Shown here piece by piece: positions 42,352 to 50,581 of a DNA stretch of 64,000 nt. A program made the translations under genes and the position numbers. The notes under the pieces were generated by a model. The model saw only the letters and a list, made by a program, of their open reading frames with translations, had not been told where the DNA came from and searched no databases. The stretch comes from Halogranum rubrum (GTDB taxonomy: Archaea; Halobacteriota; Halobacteria; Halobacteriales; Haloferacaceae), in contig NZ_FOTC01000002.1 of the NCBI RefSeq assembly GCF_900114455.1, positions 343,012 through 407,011 of the forward strand, written 5' to 3'. The stretch's first letter is position 1, and the number at the start of each line of letters is the position of its first letter.

Positions 42352-43818
42352 ATGATTGCCTCGGGCGTCGTACTCACACTCACACTCGTCGTCCTCCTCG
42401 GGTTCGCCGGGGTCGGCGTGTGGTACGCCCGAGACGGCGTCGACTCCGTCGAAGAGTTCGTCTCGGCGCGCGACTCGGTGGGGACGGCGACGCTCACCGC
42501 GACAGTCGTCGCCTCCAGTATGGGTGCGTGGATTCTGTTCAGTCCGGCGGAGGCAGGGGCCGCGTTCGGCGGTGTCACGGCCGTCGTCGGCTACGCTGTC
42601 GGGTCGGCACTCCCGCTCTTCTGTTACGCCTCACTCGGGCCGCGCATCCGCCAACTCGTCCCGGAGGGTCACTCACTGACCGAGTACGCGTACGCCCGCT
42701 ACGGGACGGTGTTCGCCGCGTACGTCCTCCTCGTCACCGTCGCGTACATGTTCGTCTTCCTCGCCGCAGAGTTCACCGGCATCGCACTCGTCTTCGCTCG
42801 TCTCGCCGGTGTCCCCGGATGGCAGACGGCGACGCTCGTCGGGACGATAGTCCTGGCGTACACCGCCTACGGTGGACTCCGGGCGAGTATCGTCACCGAC
42901 CGGATACAGACGCTCGTCGTCCTCCCACTGTTGTTCGTCGGTGTCGTCGCGACGCTCGTCGCACTCGGCGGGCCGACGGCAGTCGTCTCGTCGGTCACGT
43001 CGACCCGTCCCGAGTTGCTCTCGCTCGGCTATCTGCCGGGTATCGAGTTCGGTGTCTACGTCACCGTCGCGGTTCTCGGCGCGGAACTGCTGAACCAAGC
43101 GTGGTGGCAGCGAATCTACGCCGGACGCGACGACGAGACGGTGCAGCGTTCGTTCCGGGTCGCCGCCGCGTGCGTCGTTCCGCTCGTCCTCGTCGTCGGT
43201 CTGTTCGGTCCGGTCGCCGCCGGACGCGGGTTCGTCTCGACGCCGTCGGACGCCAGTGTCGCCCTCTTTCTCGTCGTCGAGCGAGTCCTCCCCGACTGGG
43301 CGGTGCTCCTCTTCGTCCTCCTCGCACTCGTTCTCGTCGTCAGCAGCGCCGATACGCTGTTCAACGCCATCGCGAGCGTCGTCACGGTGGACGTTCCGCG
43401 GTTCGTCGAGATGCCCGCCGACCGACTCACGACGGTCGCTCGACTCGTCACGGGTCTCGTCGCCGTCGCGGCAATCGTCGTCGGTGCGCAGGGGTACAGT
43501 GTCCTGACGCTGTTTCTCCTCGCAGACTTACTCGCCGCCGCTACGTTCGGACCACTCCTCTTGGGGTTGTACTCGCGGCGGGCACGGAGTGGCGGCGTCC
43601 TCGTCGCGAGTGCCAGCGGTCTCGTAGTTGGTCTACTCTTTTTCCCGCCGGCCCGCGGCGTGCTGTCGGTGCCACTCCTCTCGCCGTCGTTCTTCGTCGC
43701 GTTTCTCGGTGCAGCGAGCGTCTCCTGTGGAGTCGCGTGGCTCTCGACGCTGGTCGGCGACGAGCGCTACGACTTCGGGCGACTGGGTCGAGAGATTCAC
43801 CGACTCGACGACGACTGA
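42352..43818 (+). CDS. Sodium:solute symporter (SSS family)
   Basis: A 488-residue protein with about 13 transmembrane helices. SSS features are the first-helix GVGVWYARDGVDSVEEF, the substrate/sodium region ASSMGAWILFSPAEAGAAF, the IVTDRIQTL motif (SSS signature) and VVSSADTLFNAIASV. Proline, acetate or other monocarboxylates are typical substrates. Right behind it lies a remnant of acetyl-CoA synthetase on the opposite strand; acs genes commonly sit beside acetate permeases (ActP) of this family, so an organic acid is the best guess. ATG 42352 is preferred; a TTG 17 codons earlier is the alternative. Confidence 0.88.
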   Translation: MIASGVVLTLTLVVLLGFAGVGVWYARDGVDSVEEFVSARDSVGTATLTATVVASSMGAWILFSPAEAGAAFGGVTAVVGYAVGSALPLFCYASLGPRIRQLVPEGHSLTEYAYARYGTVFAAYVLLVTVAYMFVFLAAEFTGIALVFARLAGVPGWQTATLVGTIVLAYTAYGGLRASIVTDRIQTLVVLPLLFVGVVATLVALGGPTAVVSSVTSTRPELLSLGYLPGIEFGVYVTVAVLGAELLNQAWWQRIYAGRDDETVQRSFRVAAACVVPLVLVVGLFGPVAAGRGFVSTPSDASVALFLVVERVLPDWAVLLFVLLALVLVVSSADTLFNAIASVVTVDVPRFVEMPADRLTTVARLVTGLVAVAAIVVGAQGYSVLTLFLLADLLAAATFGPLLLGLYSRRARSGGVLVASASGLVVGLLFFPPARGVLSVPLLSPSFFVAFLGAASVSCGVAWLSTLVGDERYDFGRLGREIHRLDDD

Positions 43819-43822
43819 CCGG

Positions 43823-43988
43823 TCACGGTTGGACTCTCTCCTGAATCTCTTCGGCGATTTCGGAGTTCCGGAGCGTCGTCGAGAATCCGCTCGTCCCTGA
43901 CGTTCGCTTGCTCCACGAACGCCTCGGGTGGGTCGAACGCCTCCTGTTCTGCCAACCGTGTTTCGAGAACTGTGGTATCCTGTGACAT
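43823..43988 (-). pseudogene. acs: Collapsed acetyl-CoA synthetase: N- and C-terminal ends only
   Basis: From ATG 43988, the frame reads an acetate-CoA ligase N-terminus (MSQDTTVLETRLAEQEAF, then PPEAFVEQANV). After about 32 residues homology stops. In the neighbouring frame the sequence continues as GFSTTLRNSEIAEEIQ, ending ERVQP and TGA at 43823-43825. This matches the extreme C-terminus of haloarchaeal Acs (usual form GDTSTLRNPEI). The central 600 or so residues are absent. It looks like a single internal deletion with a frameshift at about 43875-43890, leaving both gene ends in the right order and strand. Confidence 0.72.
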
Positions 43989-44105
43989 GAGACGACGGTG
44001 TCGAATTAGACACGATACAGCGACTCCGAGTTCACCGCTCGGTTTCGGCATCAGACGGTGGGTAACGCGGAGAGTCTGTACAGAAGTGACGTGGCGTCGC
44101 CGAGG

Positions 44106-44381
44106 TCAGTCGACTTTGTCGACGATGTTCTCGATGGTGTCCCAGTTGGCGCGTGCTTGGTCCGACGGGAGATAGATGGCACCGTAGTTGTCGCCCTCAC
44201 GGTTCAGGATGTTGTTGTCGACGAGGACGTCGAGATGGTGCCGAACCGTCGTGTAGTCGAGTTCGAGGGCGTCTGCGAGTTGGTTGGCGTTCCGTGGGCG
44301 CTCGTCCAGCGTACGGAGGATACGAACGCGGTTCTTGCCGCCGCGTGTCCCAGTCAATACGTACCACAGAACGCCCTCCAC
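44106..44381 (-). CDS. Winged-helix transcriptional regulator (ArsR-like)
   Basis: A 91-residue regulator. The HTH part is TRGGKNRVRILRTLDERPRNA, followed by a wing and recognition helix (LDYTTVRHHLDVLVDNNIL), matching the small haloarchaeal single-domain ArsR/HTH_20-like proteins. The C-terminus PSDQARANWDTIENIVDKV is helical. GTG 44381 is chosen as start because orthologous proteins begin near EGVLWYVLTGTRGG and a CTTACA box lies 29 bases before it; an ATG at 44498 would add 39 residues that look non-coding. It may control the neighbouring symporter or mutase gene. Confidence 0.75.
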   Translation of the reverse strand: MEGVLWYVLTGTRGGKNRVRILRTLDERPRNANQLADALELDYTTVRHHLDVLVDNNILNREGDNYGAIYLPSDQARANWDTIENIVDKVD

Positions 44382-44528
44382 TGGTCTTACTGCTCTCACC
44401 AGGACTGTAAGTGCATCGACACGGGAAACCGACCATGTCAGTCGGTGCGGGGAGACTCGACCAAGAGCGAGTGTCTCTCCGCGTCGCGAAATTGGCAAAA
44501 AAGATAGGAGTGCGGGAACGGGGCGAAC

Positions 44529-46229
44529 TCAGGCGAGTCCGATCTTCTCGCGGTACGCGCCGTACTTCGCCTCGAACACGTCCATAATCTCGCCCATCGT
44601 GACGTACGCCTTTACGGCGTCGACGAGGACAGGCATGACGTTCTCCTCGTTCTCGATCGTCTCACGGAGTTCGTCGAGGGCCGCTTCGACGGCCTCCTCG
44701 TCGCGTTCGGCTTTGACCTCGTCGAGTCGAGCGAGTTGTCGCTCTTGGACCTCGTCGGAGACGTGCAGCAGTTCCAGTTCGGTGTCCTCGTCCATGTCGT
44801 ACTTGTTGACGCCGACGACGACTTCCTCGCCGTCTTCGACGCGCTCTTGGTACTCGTAGGAGGCGTCCTGAATCTCGCGGTGGAAGTAGCCCTCTTCGAT
44901 GCCGGCGAGGACGCCGTCGCGGACGGAGCCGTCGCCCATCTCCTTGATCTCTTCGAGGTAGGCCATCGTCTCCGCCTCCACCTCGTCGGTGAGCGACTCG
45001 ACCATGAAACTGCCCGCGAGCGGGTCGGTGCTGTCTGCCGCGCCGGACTCCTCGGCGATTATCTGCTGGGTCCGGAGTGCGACGCGGACTGCCTCCTCGG
45101 AGGGCAGCGCGAGCGCCTCGTCGAAGGAGTTGGTGTGCAGCGACTGGGTGCCACCCATGACGCCGGCAAGTGCCTGAATCGTCACTCGGACGATGTTGTT
45201 GAGCGGTTGCTGGGCCGTCAGCGACTGGCCCGCCGTCTGCGTGTGGAACTTCAGTTGCTTCGAGCGCTCGTCGTCCGCGTCGTACCACTCGTCCATCACG
45301 CGGGCGTAGATGCGTCGGGCGGCACGGAACTTCGCGACTTCCTCGAAGATGGAGTTGTGAGAGTTGAAGAAGAACGACAACTGGGGTGCGAACTCGTCGA
45401 CGTCGAGTCCGCGCTCGACGGCGTCTTCGACGTAGGCGAACCCGTCGGCGAGGGTGAACGCGAGTTCTTGGACCGCCGTCGACCCGGCCTCGCGGATGTG
45501 GTAGCCCGAGACGGAGATGGGTCGGATGCGCGGCGTCTCGGCGGCGGCGAACTCGACGGTGTCGGTGACGAGTTTGAGCGACGGTTCCGGCGGAATGACC
45601 CACTCTTTCTGCGCGATGAACTCCTTGAGCATATCGTTCTGGAAGGTGCCGCCGATTTGCTCGCGGGAGACGCCGCGCTGGTCGGCGAGCGCGACGTACA
45701 TCGCGTAGACGACGGGTGCGGAGGGGTTGATGGTGAAGGAGGTGGTGACCTCGCCGATGTCGATGCCGTCGAAGAGAATCTCCATGTCGCGGAGCGTGTC
45801 GACGGCGACACCTTCCTTGCCGACTTCGCCGTCGGAGAGTGGGTCGTCCGAGTCCTTGCCCATCAGCGAGGGCATGTCGAACGCCGTCGACAGCCCCGTT
45901 TGGCCGTTGTCGACGAGGAAGTGGAACCGTTCGTTCGTCTCCTCTGCGGTTCCGAACCCGGCGAACTGCCGCATCGTCCACGTCCGGCCGCGGTACATCG
46001 TCGGGTAGACGCCGCGCGTGTACGGGAACTCGCCCGGGAACCCGATGTCCTCCTCGTAGTCTATGTCGGCGACGTCGTTCGGCGTGTAGAGGTCGTCTAT
46101 CTCGAGGTTCGAGACGGTCGCGAACCGGTCTTTGCGCTCCCCGTGACGGTCGAGCAGTGGGTCACGAGTCTCCGACTCCCACTCGTCTCGGGACTCACGA
46201 ATCTCCGCGAGGTCGTCCTCGTCGTACAT
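44529..46229 (-). CDS. Methylmalonyl-CoA mutase, large (catalytic) subunit
   Basis: A 566-residue TIM-barrel mutase subunit without the B12 domain, as in archaea that split the enzyme. Family blocks are PYTRGVYPTMYRGRTWTMRQ, AFDMPSLMGKDSDDP, NDMLKEFIAQKEWV, GYHIREAGSTAVQE and QTAGQSLTAQQPLNN. The enzyme interconverts (R)-methylmalonyl-CoA and succinyl-CoA, joining propionate and branched-chain catabolism to the citric acid cycle. The cobalamin subunit and MeaB genes lie 10 kb away on the other strand. TTAATCAATT before the start gives a promoter. Confidence 0.97.
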   Translation of the reverse strand: MYDEDDLAEIRESRDEWESETRDPLLDRHGERKDRFATVSNLEIDDLYTPNDVADIDYEEDIGFPGEFPYTRGVYPTMYRGRTWTMRQFAGFGTAEETNERFHFLVDNGQTGLSTAFDMPSLMGKDSDDPLSDGEVGKEGVAVDTLRDMEILFDGIDIGEVTTSFTINPSAPVVYAMYVALADQRGVSREQIGGTFQNDMLKEFIAQKEWVIPPEPSLKLVTDTVEFAAAETPRIRPISVSGYHIREAGSTAVQELAFTLADGFAYVEDAVERGLDVDEFAPQLSFFFNSHNSIFEEVAKFRAARRIYARVMDEWYDADDERSKQLKFHTQTAGQSLTAQQPLNNIVRVTIQALAGVMGGTQSLHTNSFDEALALPSEEAVRVALRTQQIIAEESGAADSTDPLAGSFMVESLTDEVEAETMAYLEEIKEMGDGSVRDGVLAGIEEGYFHREIQDASYEYQERVEDGEEVVVGVNKYDMDEDTELELLHVSDEVQERQLARLDEVKAERDEEAVEAALDELRETIENEENVMPVLVDAVKAYVTMGEIMDVFEAKYGAYREKIGLA

Positions 46230-46316
46230 GAGGTGTGGTTTTGCCGGACAATTGATTAAGGATTCGGGTCGGGAGACCGGCGAAGAACGTCAGTCGAGAT
46301 GGAGAACCGAGGCGGG

Positions 46317-47267
46317 TCAGCGCCGACGCAACGAGTAGGCGGTCTGATACACCACTGTCGAGAGGAGGAGGACCCCCACGAGGAGGACGACGACGAACAG
46401 GGGACCACTCATCAGGTTCGCGACTCGGCTACCCACCAGTTCTGACAGTCGCGACTCGACAGTGTCTCTCACGGCAGCGCCTGCACTCGCGTTTGGCGCG
46501 GTGGTCGTCTGCGTCGTCTCAGACGCCTGTGTCGATTGGGTTGATTGGGTCGACTCGTTCGCCTGTGTCGTCTCGTTCTGTGCGGCGACAGTCACCGTCG
46601 TCGCGTTGCTCAGTCCGACGACTTCACCACCAGCAGTGACTTCGGCGTACGCCTGATACTCGCCCGGTTCGAGGTCGGCCGTTCCGGTGTACGTCCCCTC
46701 CGTACTCACCGAGGTAGGCACGCGAGTTGTTTCGTTGGCATCGCTGCGGACGACGACTTCGACGCGTTCGATTGGCGGCGTCTGTGCCGTCTCGGTGACG
46801 TTCACGGTGAACTGCCGTTGGTCCTCATTCGTCTCCATCGACGACGTGATGAGCGACGTATCGTAGCCCGTGACGACGACGGGTTGGACCGCGTGGAACG
46901 TCCCGTTCGGGTCGTGCGTCGTGACGAGATACTCGCCGGGCGCGATTCCAGTCGTCTCCAGTGTGACCGACTCGTTCACCTCTGTGTGGCGGTCGAAGAT
47001 AATCGACCCATTACTGTCGTAGAGGTGGACGTAGTTGACGTTGGATGGACTCGTCGCACGCACCGTCAACGGGTCGCCACTGTTCACTCGGCCCACTGCT
47101 GAAACCGTGTACGCGGTGCCGTTGTGCGTCACGGTCCGGTTCTCCGTCTCGACGCTGTCGCCGACGAGAACCGTTCCGTTGTGGGCGACGGCGACACCGA
47201 GTGTGAGCGTCGTCAGTGTGAGAACGACGAACACCATACCTGCGACTCGTGTCGTAGTACGCATCAT
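46317..47267 (-). CDS. Surface-exposed membrane-anchored protein, tandem paralog A
   Basis: A 316-residue protein. A Sec signal peptide (VAGMVFVVLTLTTLTLGVAVA), two beta-sandwich domains (about 30-130 and 140-215, each with many Asn-x-Thr/Ser sites), a Thr/Gln/Ser-rich linker (TQSTQSTQASETTQTTTAP) and a C-terminal transmembrane helix followed by YSLRRR. This is the plan of haloarchaeal extracellular pilus- or S-layer-associated proteins. It is about 50% identical by eye to the next gene, which has the same design. Leaderless start ATG at 47267, 27 bases from a shared promoter element. The ligand or role is unknown. Confidence 0.72.
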   Translation of the reverse strand: MMRTTTRVAGMVFVVLTLTTLTLGVAVAHNGTVLVGDSVETENRTVTHNGTAYTVSAVGRVNSGDPLTVRATSPSNVNYVHLYDSNGSIIFDRHTEVNESVTLETTGIAPGEYLVTTHDPNGTFHAVQPVVVTGYDTSLITSSMETNEDQRQFTVNVTETAQTPPIERVEVVVRSDANETTRVPTSVSTEGTYTGTADLEPGEYQAYAEVTAGGEVVGLSNATTVTVAAQNETTQANESTQSTQSTQASETTQTTTAPNASAGAAVRDTVESRLSELVGSRVANLMSGPLFVVVLLVGVLLLSTVVYQTAYSLRRR

Positions 47268-47293
47268 ACACCGACCAGCCACAGCGGTGATAA

Positions 47294-47303
47294 AGTCCTT
47301 TCA
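47294..47303 (-). promoter_or_regulatory. Shared promoter element (paralog A copy)
   Basis: Reading 5'->3' on the minus strand, the 10-mer TGAAAGGACT ends 26 bases before the ATG and is followed by TTATC. The same 10-mer stands at the same distance before the next paralog's start. It occupies the BRE/TATA position. Confidence 0.55.
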
Positions 47304-47483
47304 GTTGGCGGTGGATGCACGCCAAAATCGAGTGAAAACAAGGAGAACTTGTGTCTACAGAACGACGGTACCACTCTTAGGAGTGGCGTCACTATCGCGC
47401 TCGTTCGACGCGACACGCTCCGTATCGGGGCGACACTCTCGTCCGGCCTCTCTGACTGTCTCGCTCGAACGGGGAGAGAACGG

Positions 47484-48461
47484 TCAGCGACGGCGTAACG
47501 AGTAGGCGGCCTGATACGCCACCGTCGAGAGGACGAGGACACCGACGACACCGGCGACGACGAACAGGGGTCCACTCAGCAAGTTCACTACTCGGCCCCC
47601 AATCCATTCGGGCAGTTGCGACTGCACACCGTCACCTGACCTCTCGCCCGCAGTCGCGTTGGCTGGCGTGGTCGTCGTCTGCGTCGCCTGAGCGGACTGA
47701 GTGGACTGAGTGGTCTGCGTCGGTTCGGGCGTCTGTGTCGTCTGCGTCGACCCGTTCACCTGTGTCGTCTCGTTCTGTGCAGTGATACGCATCGTCGTCC
47801 CGTTACTCAACCCGACGAGTTGGCCGTCCACAGTGGCCCTGGCGTAGAGCTGATACTCACCCGGTTCGAGGTTGGTCGTCCCGGTGTACGTCCCCTCCGC
47901 GCTCTTCGAGGTGGAGACGCGAGCAGTCTCGTCGCCACGGAACACGACGACTTCGACACGGTCGATTGGTGACGTCTGTGCCGTCTCGGTGACGTTCACG
48001 GTGAACTGCCGTTGGCCCTCGTTCGTCTCCATCGGTGACGTAGAGAGCGATACGTCGTACCCAGTGACGGCGACAGGTTGGACCGTTTGGTAACGGCCGG
48101 ACCCGTCGTGTGTCGCGATGAGGTACTCCCCCGGTGTGAGATACGTCGTCGAGAATTGGACCGACTCGTTCAGGCTGGCGGGACGGTCGTAGACGAGTGA
48201 GCCATCGACGTCGTAGAGGTCGACGCCGGAGACGTTCTCGGGACCCGTCGCACGGGCGGTCAGCGGTTCGCCACGAGTCACCTGAACCAGTGTCGAGACG
48301 GGGTACTCCGTCCCGTCGAACGTCACCGTCTGCGGCGGGATGTCGACACCGTCGCCGACGACGAGCGACCCGTCGTTGGCGACGACGGTACCCACCGTGA
48401 GTGCCGAGAGTGTGAGGGCTATGAGCACGAGGACACTCACTCGTACCGTAGAACGTTGCAT
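47484..48461 (-). CDS. Surface-exposed membrane-anchored protein, tandem paralog B
   Basis: A 325-residue protein built like its downstream neighbour: signal peptide (VLVLIALTLSALTVGTVVA), beta-rich ectodomains ending in TSPMETNEGQRQFTVNVTET (nearly identical in both), a TQ-rich stalk (PEPTQTTQSTQSAQATQTTT) and a membrane anchor plus AYSLRRR. The conserved middle block and membrane end, against a more varied N-terminal domain, suggest tandem duplication followed by divergence of the outer domain. Function unknown. Confidence 0.72.
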   Translation of the reverse strand: MQRSTVRVSVLVLIALTLSALTVGTVVANDGSLVVGDGVDIPPQTVTFDGTEYPVSTLVQVTRGEPLTARATGPENVSGVDLYDVDGSLVYDRPASLNESVQFSTTYLTPGEYLIATHDGSGRYQTVQPVAVTGYDVSLSTSPMETNEGQRQFTVNVTETAQTSPIDRVEVVVFRGDETARVSTSKSAEGTYTGTTNLEPGEYQLYARATVDGQLVGLSNGTTMRITAQNETTQVNGSTQTTQTPEPTQTTQSTQSAQATQTTTTPANATAGERSGDGVQSQLPEWIGGRVVNLLSGPLFVVAGVVGVLVLSTVAYQAAYSLRRR

Positions 48462-48487
48462 GCGGTGAACAGTGGTGCTCCGCGTAT

Positions 48488-48497
48488 AGTCCTTTCA
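48488..48497 (-). promoter_or_regulatory. Shared promoter element (paralog B copy)
   Basis: TGAAAGGACT followed by ATACG, in the minus-strand direction, at exactly the same distance from the ATG (48461) as the copy before paralog A. Both genes lie downstream of their own copy, so they are probably transcribed separately but controlled together. Confidence 0.55.
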
Positions 48498-48673
48498 ATC
48501 ACCAATAAAAACAGAACGTGCTAAATAACGATGTTTAGCGCTCTGAAACCGAATAATTCGGTTCGGACACTTGCCGCGTGGAGCGTCGACGGTGAGTCGC
48601 CCCCGACACGGTGACACACGTGGCGCTTTGTGTCTACGACACGTTTTTCTCACTCGTTTCAGTTATCCTACGT

Positions 48674-49768
48674 ATGCCCTTCACGCGACGTCGCGCCCTC
48701 CTCGCTGCTGTCGGCCTCTCTACGGCTCTCGGACTCTCCGGTTGTCTCTCTCGAAACACCAGCGCCGTTGCACGGACGTACGACCGAGCACGGGGAACCT
48801 ACGAGCGTGGCCCACGACAGGGCCGGGCAGACTCGCTCACGGTCGACGAGACAGTCGTCGTCGACGACCCGGACCTCGAATATCTCCCCAGAAAGGACGC
48901 CGTGCGGTTCCCGTCGCTGATGAATCGGGACGACGTCGTCGCGTACGATACGACGCCGTTCGGTCGGTGGTCACAACTCCAGTGCGCCGAGGCAGGACTC
49001 GACCCGGTCTGGACCGTCGTCTCCGAGCGACTGGGTGGGAACACGGACGGACTCGGGCGCGGAGCGGCGTCCAGTTTCCCCGGGATGGTGGTCGAACTCT
49101 CGCACACGACGACAGTCGACAGCGACGGAACCGTCGTCTCGGAACCGGCCGTCTCCTTCGACGAGTTCCTCGACATCACTCCCGCGTCGGTGACGGTGAC
49201 CGTCGCACTCGACAGGAAGACGACGACACACACGGTACCGGTGAACGTCATCGGCGGGACGTACAATCCCCACAACGGGGGAATCCGTGCCGGACCGGAA
49301 ATCGTCTACAACGATACGGCACGGCCGGAGACAGCGATACGACCCGACAGCGTCCGAGGCCGCGCATCGGCCATCACTGCAGAAAGCCCAGCCCTGATTC
49401 ACCACTCGGGCGTCAGTTTCGACGGGGGAGAGATGACGCTCCGGTCGTGGGCAGAAGACGAGTGTGTCGACGTCGCCCGCGACGTCGCACGGGGGGTAGT
49501 TACCGAGCGACTCGGTGAGACCGGTGGCGTCGTGTGGGGAACGACTGCAGACGGTGTCGAGGTCCAACTCACCAGCGCGGTAGACCAGAACGGAACCGCC
49601 GTCTCGGCACCGACCCACAGCGTAGAAGAGGTACTCGATGAGACACCGCGCGCGGTGACCGTTCCGATACAGGTCGAGGGTGGCGACGAAAAACTGGCCG
49701 GTCGAGAACCGACGTTCACGATGCCGGTACGGGTGCAGACCCGCGTCTCGACGGCGTCGTGGACCTGA
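48674..49768 (+). CDS. Uncharacterised Tat-exported lipoprotein
   Basis: A 364-residue protein. The N-terminus TRRRALLAAVGLSTALG has a twin-arginine motif and a lipobox ending at Cys24 (LSGC), so it is lipid-anchored outside the cell. The mature part is beta-rich, with a central NVIGGTYNPHNGGIRAGP block and two weakly repeated segments (FDEFLDITPASVTVTVAL and VEEVLDETPRAVTVPIQV) suggesting two similar domains. No family is recognised. The opposite-strand surface proteins begin upstream, with 200 bases of A/T-rich sequence between the divergent starts. Confidence 0.7.
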   Translation: MPFTRRRALLAAVGLSTALGLSGCLSRNTSAVARTYDRARGTYERGPRQGRADSLTVDETVVVDDPDLEYLPRKDAVRFPSLMNRDDVVAYDTTPFGRWSQLQCAEAGLDPVWTVVSERLGGNTDGLGRGAASSFPGMVVELSHTTTVDSDGTVVSEPAVSFDEFLDITPASVTVTVALDRKTTTHTVPVNVIGGTYNPHNGGIRAGPEIVYNDTARPETAIRPDSVRGRASAITAESPALIHHSGVSFDGGEMTLRSWAEDECVDVARDVARGVVTERLGETGGVVWGTTADGVEVQLTSAVDQNGTAVSAPTHSVEEVLDETPRAVTVPIQVEGGDEKLAGREPTFTMPVRVQTRVSTASWT

Positions 49769-49781
49769 CCCAGCTGAACCT

Positions 49782-50420
49782 TCAGCCGAAGTTCTCTATC
49801 TTCGCGCCGTCGACGTCGCCGTCGGCGTCCTCGATAGCTTCCACCGCTTCGTCGACGAACGCGGCGAAGCCGTAGACGAACACTTGCTCACCCTCCGCGC
49901 CCGTTACCGCGTCGGCGACGGCGTCGGTGAGGTCGCCGTCGGTGACGACGACTGTGGCACCGTCGTCTTCGAGCGCGCTCAGGCGCTCTTCGTGGGCCGG
50001 GTCGTCGTCCTTGTAGACGACGGCGGCCTCGTTGCCGTCGTCGAGGGCGCGTTCGGCGATGGCGACGGCGGGGCCGACACCCGGTCCGCCCGCGAGGACG
50101 ACGACGCGCGACTCGCCCTCGTAGTGGTCGGAGCCGTAGGGGCCAGACATCTCCACCTCGTCGCCTTCGCCCAGGTCGGCGAGGAATTTGCTGAAGGGGC
50201 CGGCCTCTTCGTCGTCGATGCCCACGGTGACCTCGAAGGTGTCTTCGACGCGTGGCGACGAGAGCGTGTAGAAGCGGGCGTAGCCCTCGCCGTCGAGCGT
50301 CGCCGAAAGTTTGACGAACTGGCCGGGTTCGGCCGCGAATCCGTCGGGTGCGTCGAACTCGATGGCAATCGTGTCCGAACCGACACTCTCGGCGGCGGTG
50401 ACAGTGACAGTAGCGTCCAT
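49782..50420 (-). CDS. Ferredoxin-NAD(P)H reductase-like flavoprotein
   Basis: A 212-residue two-domain reductase. Residues 1-95 form the FAD-binding barrel with the RFYTLSSP motif (R-x-Y-S/T-x-S), and residues 96-212 form a Rossmann NAD(P) domain with GGPGVGPAVAIAERAL and a C-terminal FVYGFAAFVDE. This is the ferredoxin/flavin reductase family. It is divergent from the korAB genes, so it might recycle the ferredoxin reduced by KorAB, which is inference from position. Confidence 0.87.
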   Translation of the reverse strand: MDATVTVTAAESVGSDTIAIEFDAPDGFAAEPGQFVKLSATLDGEGYARFYTLSSPRVEDTFEVTVGIDDEEAGPFSKFLADLGEGDEVEMSGPYGSDHYEGESRVVVLAGGPGVGPAVAIAERALDDGNEAAVVYKDDDPAHEERLSALEDDGATVVVTDGDLTDAVADAVTGAEGEQVFVYGFAAFVDEAVEAIEDADGDVDGAKIENFG

Positions 50421-50581
50421 GGATGGGGCTTCTCGGCGGTGGACAAAGGGCCTTCTCATCGAGATACGACGTATCACGCCACGGCGTCGCACGCTTCCCG
50501 CAAAATCGACCGTTCGTCCACCTGCGAGTAACCGCCCTTTTCAGAAGGCTTTTCATCCGACAACGGGAACCTCCGACACAC

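Noticed and set aside
44382-44498. 39-residue N-terminal extension of the ArsR-like regulator
   Set aside because: The longer ATG frame passes through sequence with non-coding character and the conserved domain starts at the GTG at 44381.
44736-46259. 507-codon open frame on the plus strand
   Set aside because: Complementary to the methylmalonyl-CoA mutase large subunit, which has unmistakable family motifs. No motif is found in the shadow.
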